In this document: positions 15,811 through 24,586 of the stretch, piece after piece
How the letters are laid out: the number at the start of each line of letters is the position of its first letter
Numbering within the stretch: position 1 is the first letter of the stretch
Assembly (NCBI GenBank): GCA_938008435.1
Contig: CALLKK010000009.1
Coordinates: forward strand, 186,001 to 250,000
Length of the DNA stretch: 64,000 bases
Direction: 5' to 3'
From: an uncultured Steroidobacter sp.
GTDB taxonomy: Bacteria; Pseudomonadota; Gammaproteobacteria; Steroidobacterales; Steroidobacteraceae
Made by a program: the position numbers and the translations under genes
The notes under the pieces: model-generated
Databases searched by the model: none
What the model saw: the letters and a program-made list of their open reading frames with translations, nothing else
Told to the model about the DNA's origin: nothing

Positions 15811-15836
15811 GAAAGCCCCGCCGAAGCGGGGCTTTC
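15811..15836 (-). terminator. groEL terminator hairpin
   Basis: Perfect 11-base arms (15811-15821 and 15826-15836). On the minus strand the loop reads TTCG, a stable tetraloop, and the stem is followed by the T-rich TTTCATTTGG. It lies 64 bases after the groEL stop codon. Confidence 0.8.
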
Positions 15837-15900
15837 GCGCACTCCTGTGCATGGGGTGCGCCGGCTGTGGGCCAGCGCACCTTCGACCGATGAGGTCTGA

Positions 15901-17535
15901 TTACATGTCCATGCCGCCCATGCCGGCACCCGGGCCATGGGCATGCTCGTTCTCCTCCTTCGGAGCCTCGGCGATCATCACCTCGGTCGTCAGGAGCAGG
16001 CCAGCGACGGAAGCCGCGTTCTGCAGCGCCAGGCGCGTGACCTTGGTCGGGTCGAGAATACCGAGCTCGAGCATGTCGCCGTACTCGCCCGTCGCGGCGT
16101 TGTAGCCGAACGTGCCCTTGCCCTCCTTGACCTTCGCCACGACGACTGCAGCGTCTTCGCCCGCGTTCGTGACGATCTGACGCAGCGGCTCCTCGATGGC
16201 GCGGGCGAGGATCTTGATGCCGTAGTTCTGATCCTCGTTGGCACCTTCGAGCTTCTCGACGGCCTTCTGCGCACGGATGAGGGCCACGCCGCCGCCCGGC
16301 ACCACGCCTTCCTCGACGGCCGCACGGGTCGCATGCAGCGCGTCTTCGACGCGGGCCTTCTTCTCCTTCATCTCGACCTCGGTCGCAGCACCGACCTTGA
16401 TCACGGCCACGCCGCCGGAGAGCTTCGCCACGCGCTCCTGCAGCTTCTCCTTGTCGTAGTCGCTGGTGGCCTCTTCGATCTGCTTGCGGATCTGCTCGAC
16501 GCGAGCCTTGATGTCGGCGGCCTTGCCCTTGCCGTCGATGATCGTGGTGTTCTCCTTCTCGACGACGACCTTCTTCGCCTCGCCGAGATCGTTGAGCGTC
16601 GCCTTCTCGAGCGACAGACCCACTTCATCGGAAATGACCGTGCCGCCCGTCAGGATCGCGATGTCCTGCAGCATCGCCTTACGGCGATCGCCGAAGCCCG
16701 GAGCCTTGACGGCCGCGACCTTCACGATGCCGCGGATCGTGTTGACGACGAGCGTCGCAAGAGCTTCGCCCTCGACGTCCTCAGCGATAACGAGGAGCGG
16801 ACGACCAGCCTTCGCGATGGCCTCCAGCAGGGGCAGCATCTCGCGAACGTTGCTGATCTTCTTCTCGTACAGAAGGATGTACGGATTCTCGAGCTCAGCC
16901 GTTTGGTTCTGCTGGTTGTTGATGAAGTACGGCGAGAGGTAGCCGCGGTCGAACTGCATACCCTCGACCACTTCGAGCTCGTTCTGCAGACCCGAGCCTT
17001 CCTCGACGGTGATGACGCCTTCCTTGCCGACCTTTTCCATCGCATCGGCAATCGTCTTGCCGATCGACTCGTCGGAGTTCGCCGAGATCGTGCCGACCTG
17101 CGCGATCGCCTTCTGATCCTTGCAGGGCTTCGAGAGACGCTTCAGCTCTTCGACCGCCGCTTCGACGGCCTTGTCGATACCGCGCTTGAGGTCCATCGGG
17201 TTGGCGCCGGCGGCCACCGCCTTCAGACCCTCGCGCACGATCGCCTGGGCGAGCACCGTCGCGGTCGTCGTACCGTCACCGGCCTCATCGGAGGTGTTGG
17301 AGGCGACCTCCTTCACCATCTGAGCGCCCATGTTCTCGAACTTGTCCTTCAGCTCGATCTCCTTGGCGACGGAAACACCGTCCTTCGTCACCGTGGGAGC
17401 GCCGAAGCTCTTCTCGAGAACGGCATTGCGGCCCTTCGGACCCAGCGTCGTCTTGACGGCGTTCGCCAGGATGTTCACGCCTTTGAGCATGCGCTGGCGG
17501 GCGTCATCGCTAAAACGTACTTCTTTAGCAGCCAT
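15901..17535 (-). CDS. groL: chaperonin GroEL (Hsp60)
   Basis: A 544-residue chaperonin subunit that forms the 14-mer folding chamber in the cytoplasm. It is full length and strongly conserved: the ATP-binding motif TTLGPKGRNAVL, GDGTTTATVLAQAI, the apical domain, and the flexible GGM-type tail ending GAGMGGMDM. The start is ATG 17535, giving the standard MAAKEVRFSDDAR; an AGAGG site lies 9 bases upstream. A TTG at 17544 is in frame but unlikely. groES lies 155 bases upstream, a longer gap than in E. coli, and both should be read from the CIRCE-controlled promoter at 18100-18127. Confidence 0.99.
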   Translation of the reverse strand: MAAKEVRFSDDARQRMLKGVNILANAVKTTLGPKGRNAVLEKSFGAPTVTKDGVSVAKEIELKDKFENMGAQMVKEVASNTSDEAGDGTTTATVLAQAIVREGLKAVAAGANPMDLKRGIDKAVEAAVEELKRLSKPCKDQKAIAQVGTISANSDESIGKTIADAMEKVGKEGVITVEEGSGLQNELEVVEGMQFDRGYLSPYFINNQQNQTAELENPYILLYEKKISNVREMLPLLEAIAKAGRPLLVIAEDVEGEALATLVVNTIRGIVKVAAVKAPGFGDRRKAMLQDIAILTGGTVISDEVGLSLEKATLNDLGEAKKVVVEKENTTIIDGKGKAADIKARVEQIRKQIEEATSDYDKEKLQERVAKLSGGVAVIKVGAATEVEMKEKKARVEDALHATRAAVEEGVVPGGGVALIRAQKAVEKLEGANEDQNYGIKILARAIEEPLRQIVTNAGEDAAVVVAKVKEGKGTFGYNAATGEYGDMLELGILDPTKVTRLALQNAASVAGLLLTTEVMIAEAPKEENEHAHGPGAGMGGMDM

Positions 17536-17690
17536 TGTGTTCAACCTCTAAGCAGAAATCAGATGGAAACCGTAAGCGGGAGAAATGCTGTCGCGTCGTG
17601 TCACGCCCGGCCTGGGTCGGCGGGCGTCCCATCCAGCTGCCGTGTGCACGAAGGATGGGGCATCGCTTGGCTATCGCTCGACGCGGACGA

Positions 17691-17993
17691 TCACTTCTCG
17701 ATGACGGCCATCACGTCTTCCTCGCGCATCACGAGGAGCTCTTCGCCGTCGACCTTCACTTCGGTACCGCTGTACTTGCCGAACAGGACGTGGTCGCCGA
17801 CCTTGACGTCGAGGGCGCGCACTTCGCCGTTCTCGAGAATCTTGCCCTTACCCACCGCAATGACCTTGCCCTTGATCGGCTTTTCGGCCGCCGAATCGGG
17901 GATCACGATGCCACCGGGGGACGTCCGCTCCTCTTCAAGGCGCTTGATGATCACGCGATCGTGCAACGGACGAATCTTCAGTTTGTCAGCCAT
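17691..17993 (-). CDS. groS: co-chaperonin GroES (Hsp10)
   Basis: A 100-residue co-chaperonin that caps the GroEL ring. The start MADKLKIRPLHDRVIIKR, the mobile loop TSPGGIVIPDSAAEKP (residues ~24-39) and the core GKVIAVGKGKI are all standard. It is slightly longer than the E. coli protein (97). It is the first gene of the groESL operon and sits 80 bases downstream of the CIRCE element. Confidence 0.98.
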   Translation of the reverse strand: MADKLKIRPLHDRVIIKRLEEERTSPGGIVIPDSAAEKPIKGKVIAVGKGKILENGEVRALDVKVGDHVLFGKYSGTEVKVDGEELLVMREEDVMAVIEK

Positions 17994-18073
17994 AGGATCA
18001 AACCTCGAATCAGGGTCGAAAAAGGTTGGAGAATGCGTGGGTTACGCGGGATGGTGTTAGGATCCTTCGCGCC

Positions 18074-18100
18074 TTAGCACTCACCCCAAGCGGGTGCTAA
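18074..18100 (-). promoter_or_regulatory. CIRCE operator (HrcA binding site)
   Basis: TTAGCACTC (18074-18082), a 9-base spacer, then GGGTGCTAA (18092-18100). It matches the CIRCE consensus TTAGCACTC-N9-GAGTGCTAA with one mismatch. It lies upstream of groES, where HrcA represses groESL in many bacteria. No hrcA gene is in the window. Confidence 0.9.
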
Positions 18101-18127
18101 TAATAGGCTGGGCCGGTCCGAATTCAA
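18100..18127 (-). promoter_or_regulatory. sigma-70-type promoter of groESL
   Basis: On the minus strand TTGAAT (-35, 18122-18127), a 16-base spacer, and TATTAT (-10, 18100-18105). The -10 box touches the CIRCE element, so HrcA binding would block transcription start. No clear sigma-32 promoter is seen. Confidence 0.65.
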
Positions 18128-18272
18128 GGGCGAATACCGGCGGGAAACCGCGACACGACCGCATCGAACGCGGGTTGACGACGCGCAAATGCCCTCATCC
18201 GAAGGAGCCGCGATCGGCTACGCTAGCGCCCCCACCGGCTCCTTCGGTACCGGACACCCATGCTCATGCGCC

Positions 18273-18614
18273 ATGCAACCTGCTGATCCTATTGTCCTTG
18301 CGCTGACGACCTGCCCGGATGCAGACACCGCTCGACGCATCGCGGAAATCCTCGTCGGCGAACGGCTGGCGGCCTGTGTCAATCGAATCGCGGATGTCCG
18401 GTCTACTTACTTCTGGGACGGGCGTCTGCAGGACGACGGCGAGATTCTGTTACTGATAAAGACGACCGCCGCGCGACTGCCGGCTCTCGAAGCGAGGCTG
18501 AAGGCCCTGCACCCGTACGAGCTGCCCGAGCTGATCGCACTGCCGGTGCTCGGCGGGAACGAAGCGTATCTGAATTGGGTCCGACAGGGCGTGCAACAGG
18601 AATCGAAACAGTGA
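18273..18614 (+). CDS. cutA: divalent-cation tolerance protein CutA
   Basis: A 113-residue protein of the CutA1 family, trimeric ferredoxin-like proteins linked to copper and other divalent-cation tolerance, with poorly defined biochemistry. Family marks are LALTTCPDADTARRIAE, LVGERLAACVNRI, STYFWDGRLQDDGEILLLIKT and HPYELPELIALP. ATG 18273 gives the usual length; an in-frame ATG at 18189 would add 28 unrelated residues. Its stop overlaps the dsbD start by one base (TGATG). The cutA-dsbD order is the same as in E. coli. Confidence 0.93.
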   Translation: MQPADPIVLALTTCPDADTARRIAEILVGERLAACVNRIADVRSTYFWDGRLQDDGEILLLIKTTAARLPALEARLKALHPYELPELIALPVLGGNEAYLNWVRQGVQQESKQ

Positions 18615-20887
18615 TGGGAGCTGCACTCAACAAGGGACGGATTGCCGCGCTGCGGCTGACGCACTGGCTTGCGCTGCTCTGCGCGCTCGTAGCGGGCACC
18701 ACGGCCTTCGCCAAGGAAGACTTCCTGCCGCCCGATCAGGCCTACCGATATGCGGTCCGCAGCGAAGCCGACCGGATCGTCGTGACCTGGACCATCGCAC
18801 CGGGGTATTACCTTTATAAGAATAGGATGGCCGTGAGCTCGGGGCTGCCCGAATTCCCCCTGGGCGAGCCGAGCTGGCCGCGCGGCGAAGACCACGAGGA
18901 CGAATACTTCGGCCGCCAAGAGATTTACCGCGGCACGATCGATGTCGCGGTTCCCCTGCCCGCCAATGCGCAGCGACCCCAATCGCTGCCGCTCGAGCTC
19001 AGGCTGCAAGGCTGCGCGGATGCGGGCCTGTGCTATCCGCCGCTCACCTGGAAAACCCAGGTGACGCTTGCCCAGAGCAATAACGGCACGGCCGGCGCGG
19101 CCCGCTCCCTCCTCGCTTCCTCGTCGCGTCGCTCCAATCAGCAGGATTTCCTGCCGCCCGACGAAGCGTTCCGCTTCGGGGCGAGCATGCTGGGACCCGA
19201 TACCGTCGCGCTCACCTGGATCATCGCGGAGGACTACTACCTCTATAAGGATCGCATCCAAGTCGCGACCACGAACACGAACGTCCAGCTCGGTTCGCTG
19301 GTGCTGCCCGAAGGCAAGCACAAGCAAGACGAGTTCTTCGGCGACGTCGAGGTCTATTACGAAGTGCTCGAAGCAACGCTGCCGGTGGCGCGAGCTGCCG
19401 GCACGAGCGGCACGCTCGAGCTCAAGGTCACTTATCAAGGCTGCGCGGCAGCAGGCCTCTGCTACAACCCGATCACCAAGACGGTGGCGCTCGAGCTGCC
19501 GCCCACGGACGTCGCGATCTCGTTGCCGGCAAGCAGCCGAGGCACGACCGATGCCGCTTCGGGCGCACCGCTCACCGAGCAGGACAAGTTGGCTGCGCTC
19601 TTGCGCGACGGCAATCTCGCCTACGCGCTTTTCATCTTCTTTGTCGCCGGCCTGCTGCTGTCGCTCACGCCGTGCGTGCTGCCGATGATCCCGATCGTTT
19701 CGGGAATCATCGTCGGCCAGGGCGAGAACGTCACGCGCATGCGCGGCTTCTCGCTCGCCTTCACGTACGTGCAAGGCATGGCGCTCACCTACGCGGCGGC
19801 AGGCGCCTTGTTCGCGCTCGTCTTCAAGCAAGCGCCGCAGGCATTCTTCCAGCAGCCGTGGATTCTGACGCTGATGGCGCTGCTCTTCGTGGCGCTCGCG
19901 CTCGCGATGTTCGGCGTGTACACGCTGCAGATGCCGAGCTCGCTGCAGACCAAACTGACCGAAGCGAGCAATCGACAGAAATCGGGCACGTACATCGGCA
20001 CCTTCATCATGGGCGCGCTGTCCGCGCTCGTCGTCACGGCATGCGTCGCGCCGGCGATCATCGGCGCGCTCTCGGTCATCAGCCAGAGCCGTCAGGTGCT
20101 GCGCGGCGCCGCGGCGCTCTACGTCACCGGGCTCGGCATGGGCGTACCGCTGCTGCTCGTCGGCGCGTCCGCCGGCTCGCTGTTGCCGCGTGTCGGACCG
20201 TGGATGGAAACGATCAAGGCCCTCTTCGGTGTGCTGTTCCTTGCGGTCGCGATCTACATCATCGCGCCACTGTTGCCGCCGAGCCTGACGATGCTGCTCT
20301 GGGCAGCGCTCGCGATCATCAGCGGCTTCTGGATCTTCTCGCTCAAGCGCCGCGACGGCAGCCCGGCTGCAGCGCCGCTGCGCGCCGTCGGATTGCTGGC
20401 CGTCTGCTACGGCGTGCTGCTGCTCATCGGCGCCGCCTCGGGCAGCCACGATCCGCTGCAGCCGCTCGATCAGATTCGCGCCGATCGCAATGCTGCCCGC
20501 AGCGACGCTCAGGCCAACGCGCTGAGCTTCCGCACCATCAAGACGGTTGCGGATCTCGAACGCGAGCTCGCAGCAGCGAGCGCGGCGGGCCGACCGGTCA
20601 TGCTCGACTTCTATGCGGACTGGTGCGTGTCCTGCAAAGAAATGGAGCGCTACACATTTCCCGATCCCGGCGTGCAGGCCGTGCTGGCCAATGCCGTCCT
20701 GCTCAAGGCGGACGTGACGAAGAACGATGCGGACGATCAGGCGTTGCTACAGCGTTTCGAGATCTTCGGCCCGCCGACGATCGCCTTCTTCGGCAGCGAC
20801 GGCATCGAGCGCAAGAGCTATCGCCTCGTGGGCTTCGCACCCGCCGACAAGTTCCGCGAGCTGGCGAGCGCTGCCTTCAGCTCCTGA
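18614..20887 (+). CDS. dsbD: thiol:disulfide interchange protein DsbD with duplicated alpha domain
   Basis: A 757-residue inner-membrane protein that carries electrons from cytoplasmic thioredoxin to periplasmic DsbC/DsbG/CcmG-type partners. A signal peptide ends near residue 33. Unusually, two N-terminal alpha domains follow in tandem: residues ~34-155 with Cys-134/Cys-140 (GCADAGLCYPP) and ~176-300 with Cys-277/Cys-283 (GCAAAGLCYNP). Each keeps the active Cys pair and a YYLYK strand. The beta domain (~335-615, about 8 helices) holds Cys-354 in LTPCVLPM and a second Cys in VTACVAPA. The C-terminal gamma thioredoxin domain has WCVSC near 672. E. coli DsbD is 565 residues with one alpha domain. 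It is translationally coupled to cutA and followed by a TlpA-like gene. Confidence 0.95.
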   Translation: MGAALNKGRIAALRLTHWLALLCALVAGTTAFAKEDFLPPDQAYRYAVRSEADRIVVTWTIAPGYYLYKNRMAVSSGLPEFPLGEPSWPRGEDHEDEYFGRQEIYRGTIDVAVPLPANAQRPQSLPLELRLQGCADAGLCYPPLTWKTQVTLAQSNNGTAGAARSLLASSSRRSNQQDFLPPDEAFRFGASMLGPDTVALTWIIAEDYYLYKDRIQVATTNTNVQLGSLVLPEGKHKQDEFFGDVEVYYEVLEATLPVARAAGTSGTLELKVTYQGCAAAGLCYNPITKTVALELPPTDVAISLPASSRGTTDAASGAPLTEQDKLAALLRDGNLAYALFIFFVAGLLLSLTPCVLPMIPIVSGIIVGQGENVTRMRGFSLAFTYVQGMALTYAAAGALFALVFKQAPQAFFQQPWILTLMALLFVALALAMFGVYTLQMPSSLQTKLTEASNRQKSGTYIGTFIMGALSALVVTACVAPAIIGALSVISQSRQVLRGAAALYVTGLGMGVPLLLVGASAGSLLPRVGPWMETIKALFGVLFLAVAIYIIAPLLPPSLTMLLWAALAIISGFWIFSLKRRDGSPAAAPLRAVGLLAVCYGVLLLIGAASGSHDPLQPLDQIRADRNAARSDAQANALSFRTIKTVADLERELAAASAAGRPVMLDFYADWCVSCKEMERYTFPDPGVQAVLANAVLLKADVTKNDADDQALLQRFEIFGPPTIAFFGSDGIERKSYRLVGFAPADKFRELASAAFSS

Positions 20888-20918
20888 AGGCGCCGCCCAC
20901 CTCTAGTAAGCTGACCGC

Positions 20919-21581
20919 ATGAAGCACTTCATCTATCTCGCGATTGCACTCGCCGCCGGCGCGCTCGGCTACGTCGCTTATAAAAAAGCCATCGAGCCGC
21001 GCATCCTCGGCGAGCCTCCACAGACCTATGTGCCGGACGCTACCGCAGCGACGCACGCGCCTGAGCTGACGGCACCGACCGAGCTGCCGGATTTCACGCT
21101 GATCGACCGCGACGGCGAGCCGCGCTCGATTCGCAGCTGGCCGAACAAGTCCCTGATCGTGAACTTCTGGGCGACCTGGTGCGCACCGTGTCGTCGCGAG
21201 ATCCCGCTCCTCAAGGAGATCCAGGAAACGCACGCGGACGAAGGCTTCCAGGTCGTCGGCATCGCCGTCGACTTCCGCGAAGACGTGCTCAAGTATGCGG
21301 ACGAAATGGCGATCAATTACCCCCTGCTCATCGGCGAGCAGGACGCGCTCGATGCCGTGCGCCAGTTCGGTATCGCGTCCGTCGGGCTGCCCGTTACCGT
21401 GTTCAGTGACGCGCAGGGACGCATCGTGCTCACGCACCTGGGAGAAGTGACGCGGGAGGAATCGGAGGTCATCCTCGCGGCCGTGCGGCGGGTCAATGCG
21501 GGCGAGCTGACGCCCGAAGCAGCGCGGGCCGTTGCAGCCAAGCAACTGGCCGAGCTCCCGCAAGCGGAGCCCGCAGCCTAG
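20919..21581 (+). CDS. TlpA/ResA-like thioredoxin-fold protein
   Basis: A 220-residue membrane-anchored periplasmic thiol-disulfide protein. An uncleaved-looking N-terminal anchor (residues ~4-20) is followed by a short linker and a thioredoxin domain (~50-195) with WATWCAPCRREIPLL and a cis-proline region SVGLPVTVF. The C-terminal tail is Ala/Glu-rich. It lies 31 bases after dsbD, so it is a plausible DsbD client that keeps periplasmic cysteines, perhaps of apocytochromes, reduced. The link to cytochrome maturation is inference; the target is unknown. Confidence 0.88.
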   Translation: MKHFIYLAIALAAGALGYVAYKKAIEPRILGEPPQTYVPDATAATHAPELTAPTELPDFTLIDRDGEPRSIRSWPNKSLIVNFWATWCAPCRREIPLLKEIQETHADEGFQVVGIAVDFREDVLKYADEMAINYPLLIGEQDALDAVRQFGIASVGLPVTVFSDAQGRIVLTHLGEVTREESEVILAAVRRVNAGELTPEAARAVAAKQLAELPQAEPAA

Positions 21582-21830
21582 CTGCTCGCGCGCAATACGC
21601 AGGGCGCCGCGGCTGAAAATCCCTTCGGTTATCGCCGCCGGCCTCACCCTGTCGGTCGACCGATGGCAATCGCGAGCGGCCAATTGACCCTTGCATGTTG
21701 CAGATTTGCGCCGACGCCAGCGGAGCTCCCAAGCGGGATCTGCAGCAAACTATCGCCAAATAGCCGCCAATATGGGTAAACTCGCCGCCAATTTCTCCGA
21801 AGTGACCCGGAGAACTGACTGACGTCAGGT

Positions 21831-22289
21831 ATGGCTCACCTGTTATTGCTCAATGGCCCGAACCTCAACCTGCTCGGCACGCGCGAGCCGGGGGTCTACG
21901 GGAACGTGACGCTCGAGACGATCGTCGCACGCGCTGCGGCGCTCGCGCGCGAGCTCGGTCACCATTTGTCCGCATTCCAGAGCAATGCCGAGGCGGAGCT
22001 CATTGCGCGCATCCAGGAGGCCCCGGCCAGCCACGTCGCCTTCATCATATTCAATCCGGCGGCCTTCACGCACACGAGCGTGGCGCTGCGCGATGCCCTG
22101 CTCGCGGTGAAGATCCCGTTCATCGAAGTCCATTTGAGCAATGTGCACGCCCGCGAGCCGTTCCGACGTCACTCGTACTTCTCGGACATCGCCGTGGGCA
22201 CGATTACCGGGTTGGGTGCAACGGGCTACGAGCTCGCGGTGCGCGCCGCGAGCGAGCTGCTCGCACGCGACCAGTCAAACACACCTTGA
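21831..22289 (+). CDS. aroQ: type II 3-dehydroquinate dehydratase
   Basis: A 152-residue enzyme for the third shikimate-pathway step, 3-dehydroquinate to 3-dehydroshikimate. It is a small dodecameric type II enzyme. Signature LLLLNGPNLNLLGTREP is at the N-terminus with the catalytic Tyr in GVYG near residue 24. FNPAAFTHTSVALRDAL and HLSNVHAREPFRRHSYFSD supply the substrate loop and the catalytic His. It sits upstream of accB-accC, the common gammaproteobacterial order. Confidence 0.97.
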   Translation: MAHLLLLNGPNLNLLGTREPGVYGNVTLETIVARAAALARELGHHLSAFQSNAEAELIARIQEAPASHVAFIIFNPAAFTHTSVALRDALLAVKIPFIEVHLSNVHAREPFRRHSYFSDIAVGTITGLGATGYELAVRAASELLARDQSNTP

Positions 22290-22409
22290 GGCCGCATACG
22301 CCGAAGCGCAACCCGCTCCCGACTCGTCGACGCGCCTGCCGTGACGGTTCGATCGTCCGCGGAGCATCTCGAACGCGGTAGCGGCAAGAACAAGACAAGA
22401 GGATCTTGC

Positions 22410-22886
22410 ATGGATATACGAAAGGTCAAAAAGCTCATCGAGCTGCTCGAGGAATCCGGCATCGCCGAGATCGAGATCAGCGAAGGTGAGGAATCCGTTC
22501 GCATCAGCCGCTATCCGACCGGCGGCGCTCCCGCTCAGGCGCCGGTCGTGCACTACGCAGCCCCCGCGAGCGCTCCGGCGCCGGCGGCAACAGCGGCTCC
22601 CGCCGCACCCGCGCAGCAGACCGCATCCGCGCCTGCCCCCGCACCGCGCGCCGACCACACGGTCACGGCGCCGATGGTCGGTACCTTCTATGCAGCGCCG
22701 ACGCCCGGCGCGAAGCCCTTCGTCGAGATCGGCAGCGAAGTCAATGTCGGCGACACGCTCTGCATCATCGAAGCGATGAAGATGATGAATCAGATCGAGT
22801 CCGACAAAGCCGGGCGCGTCACGGCCATCCTCGTCAAGAACGGCGATCCGGTCGAATTCGGGCAGCCGTTGTTCATCATCGAATAG
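22410..22886 (+). CDS. accB: biotin carboxyl carrier protein of acetyl-CoA carboxylase
   Basis: A 158-residue carrier for the first step of fatty-acid synthesis. The N-terminal domain starts MDIRKVKKLIELLEESGIAE. An Ala/Pro-rich linker (residues ~40-80) follows, then the biotinyl domain with EAMKMMN, where Lys-124 carries biotin. ATG 22410 is chosen because it gives the conserved N-terminus; sequence upstream in frame is not conserved-looking. It is followed by accC after a 116-base gap that contains an inverted repeat. Confidence 0.98.
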   Translation: MDIRKVKKLIELLEESGIAEIEISEGEESVRISRYPTGGAPAQAPVVHYAAPASAPAPAATAAPAAPAQQTASAPAPAPRADHTVTAPMVGTFYAAPTPGAKPFVEIGSEVNVGDTLCIIEAMKMMNQIESDKAGRVTAILVKNGDPVEFGQPLFIIE

Positions 22887-22893
22887 CACAGCA

Positions 22894-22970
22894 ACTGGGC
22901 TCTGGGCGCCGGACTCTGCGCACTGGCCAGAGCGTACCGGCGCCTCTCTCCCTTCCAGCCAGAGCCCAGT
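22894..22970. repeat. inverted repeat between accB and accC
   Basis: Arms ACTGGGCTCTGG (22894-22905) and CCAGAGCCCAGT (22959-22970) are perfect 12-base complements 53 bases apart. Inside and after them, CACTGGCCAGAG-like words recur. It resembles the repeat cluster near 15480. It starts 8 bases after the accB stop and would sit inside the accBC transcript. Confidence 0.6.
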
Positions 22971-23002
22971 GGCCAGAGCCAGCAGCCCTCAAGTAAACAA
23001 CC

Positions 23003-24346
23003 ATGCTTGAAAAAGTCGTCATTGCGAATCGCGGCGAGATCGCGCTGCGAATTCTGCGCGCGTGCCGCGAGCTTGGAATCAAGACGGTCGCGGTTCATTC
23101 GACGGCCGACTACAACCAGAAGCACGTGCTTCTTGCCGACGAGTCGGTGTGCATCGGACCGCCGCCGTCGAAGGACAGCTACCTCAACATGCCGGCCATC
23201 ATCAGCGCGGCGGAAGTGACCGATTCGGTCGCCATCCATCCGGGCTACGGCTTTCTCTCCGAGAACGCCGATTTCGCCGAGCGCGTCGAGAAGAGCGGCT
23301 TCATCTTCATCGGTCCGAAGCCCGAGACGATCCGCCTCATGGGCGACAAGGTATCCGCGATCAAGGTCATGAAGGCCGCAGGTGTGCCCTGCGTGCCCGG
23401 CTCGGACGGCCCCCTCAGCAACGACCCGGACGAGAATTTCCGCATCGCGCGCGAGCTCGGCTATCCGGTCATCATCAAGGCCGCGGGCGGCGGCGGCGGC
23501 CGCGGCATGCGCGTCGTGCACTCCGAAGCAACGCTGCTCAATGCCATCAACGTCACGCAAGCCGAAGCGACGGCGGCCTTCGGTAACGGTGAGGTTTACA
23601 TGGAGAAGTATCTCGAGCGGCCGCGCCACATCGAGATCCAAGTGCTCGCCGACAATTACGGCAACGTGATTCACCTCGGCGAGCGCGACTGCTCGCTGCA
23701 ACGCCGTCATCAGAAAGTGATCGAGGAAGCACCGGCGCCCGGCATCACCGCCAAGCAGCGCAAATCGATCGGCGAGCGCTGTATCGCCGCATGCCGCGAG
23801 GTCGGCTATCGCGGCGCCGGCACGCTCGAATTCCTCTATCAGGACGGCGAGTTCTACTTCATCGAGATGAACACGCGCGTGCAGGTCGAGCACCCGGTCA
23901 CCGAGCAGGTGACGGGCATCGACATCGTCAAGGCGCAGCTGCGCATCGCTGCGGGCGAGCGTCTGCCCTGGACGCAAAGCGACGTGCAGATTCGCGGCCA
24001 CGCGATCGAGTGCCGCATCAACGCGGAAGACCCGAAGGGATTCATTCCCTCGCCCGGTCCGGTCAAGCTCTTCCACGCACCCGGCGGTCCCGGCATCCGC
24101 GTCGACAGCCATCTTTACAGCGGCTACACGGTGCCGCCGTACTACGACTCGATGATCGGCAAGATCATCGCCTACGGCGAGGACCGTGACACCGCCATTG
24201 CGCGCATGAAGAACGCGCTTTCGGAGATGGTCATCGAAGGCATCAAGACGAACATCCCGCTGCATCAGGAGATCTTCAACCACGCAGCATTCAAGAGCGG
24301 CGGGCTGGACATTCACTATCTCGAGCGCCGACTCGGCCTCAAGTAA
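23003..24346 (+). CDS. accC: biotin carboxylase subunit of acetyl-CoA carboxylase
   Basis: A 447-residue ATP-grasp enzyme that carboxylates the biotin on AccB. It is full length: KVVIANRGEIALRILRACRELG at the start, the Gly-rich ATP lid AAGGGGGRGMRVV near residue 165, ERDCSLQRRHQKVIEEAPA near 230 and EMNTRVQVEHPVTEQVTG near 288. The C-terminal domain ends HYLERRLGLK. It pairs with accB upstream. Confidence 0.99.
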   Translation: MLEKVVIANRGEIALRILRACRELGIKTVAVHSTADYNQKHVLLADESVCIGPPPSKDSYLNMPAIISAAEVTDSVAIHPGYGFLSENADFAERVEKSGFIFIGPKPETIRLMGDKVSAIKVMKAAGVPCVPGSDGPLSNDPDENFRIARELGYPVIIKAAGGGGGRGMRVVHSEATLLNAINVTQAEATAAFGNGEVYMEKYLERPRHIEIQVLADNYGNVIHLGERDCSLQRRHQKVIEEAPAPGITAKQRKSIGERCIAACREVGYRGAGTLEFLYQDGEFYFIEMNTRVQVEHPVTEQVTGIDIVKAQLRIAAGERLPWTQSDVQIRGHAIECRINAEDPKGFIPSPGPVKLFHAPGGPGIRVDSHLYSGYTVPPYYDSMIGKIIAYGEDRDTAIARMKNALSEMVIEGIKTNIPLHQEIFNHAAFKSGGLDIHYLERRLGLK

Positions 24347-24355
24347 CGCGTCGCC

Positions 24356-24382
24356 CTCGCCGCCGACGGCGGGGGCGGCGAG
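24356..24382 (+). terminator. possible terminator hairpin after accC
   Basis: Arms CTCGCCGCC (24356-24364) and GGCGGCGAG (24374-24382) with a 9-base loop begin 10 bases after the accC stop codon. No T-run follows, so it may only stabilise the 3' end. Confidence 0.4.
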
Positions 24383-24586
24383 CCGCATGCGCGCGAACCC
24401 AGCGGCTCGCTTCTCGATGCAGCTTCTAGACATTGTGCGTCAGGAGGCGAGCATCGACGTTGCCGGGCGCTCAATGCGGCAGCTTTGAACGAGGGGAGGA
24501 GCCGCCTCACGATAGCGCGGATAGGCCGATCGGATGCCTTCGGTACAATCCGGCGCTTTCAGGACGAACCGGCACGCACGTCGCCC

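Noticed and set aside
15937..18060. 707-codon plus-strand frame across groEL and groES
   Set aside because: Antisense shadow of two certain genes; composition (Leu/Asp/Arg-rich) follows from groEL codon bias.
18407..20449. 680-codon minus-strand frame opposite dsbD
   Set aside because: Shadow of dsbD; rich in Arg/Glu/Gln, with no domain or start signal.
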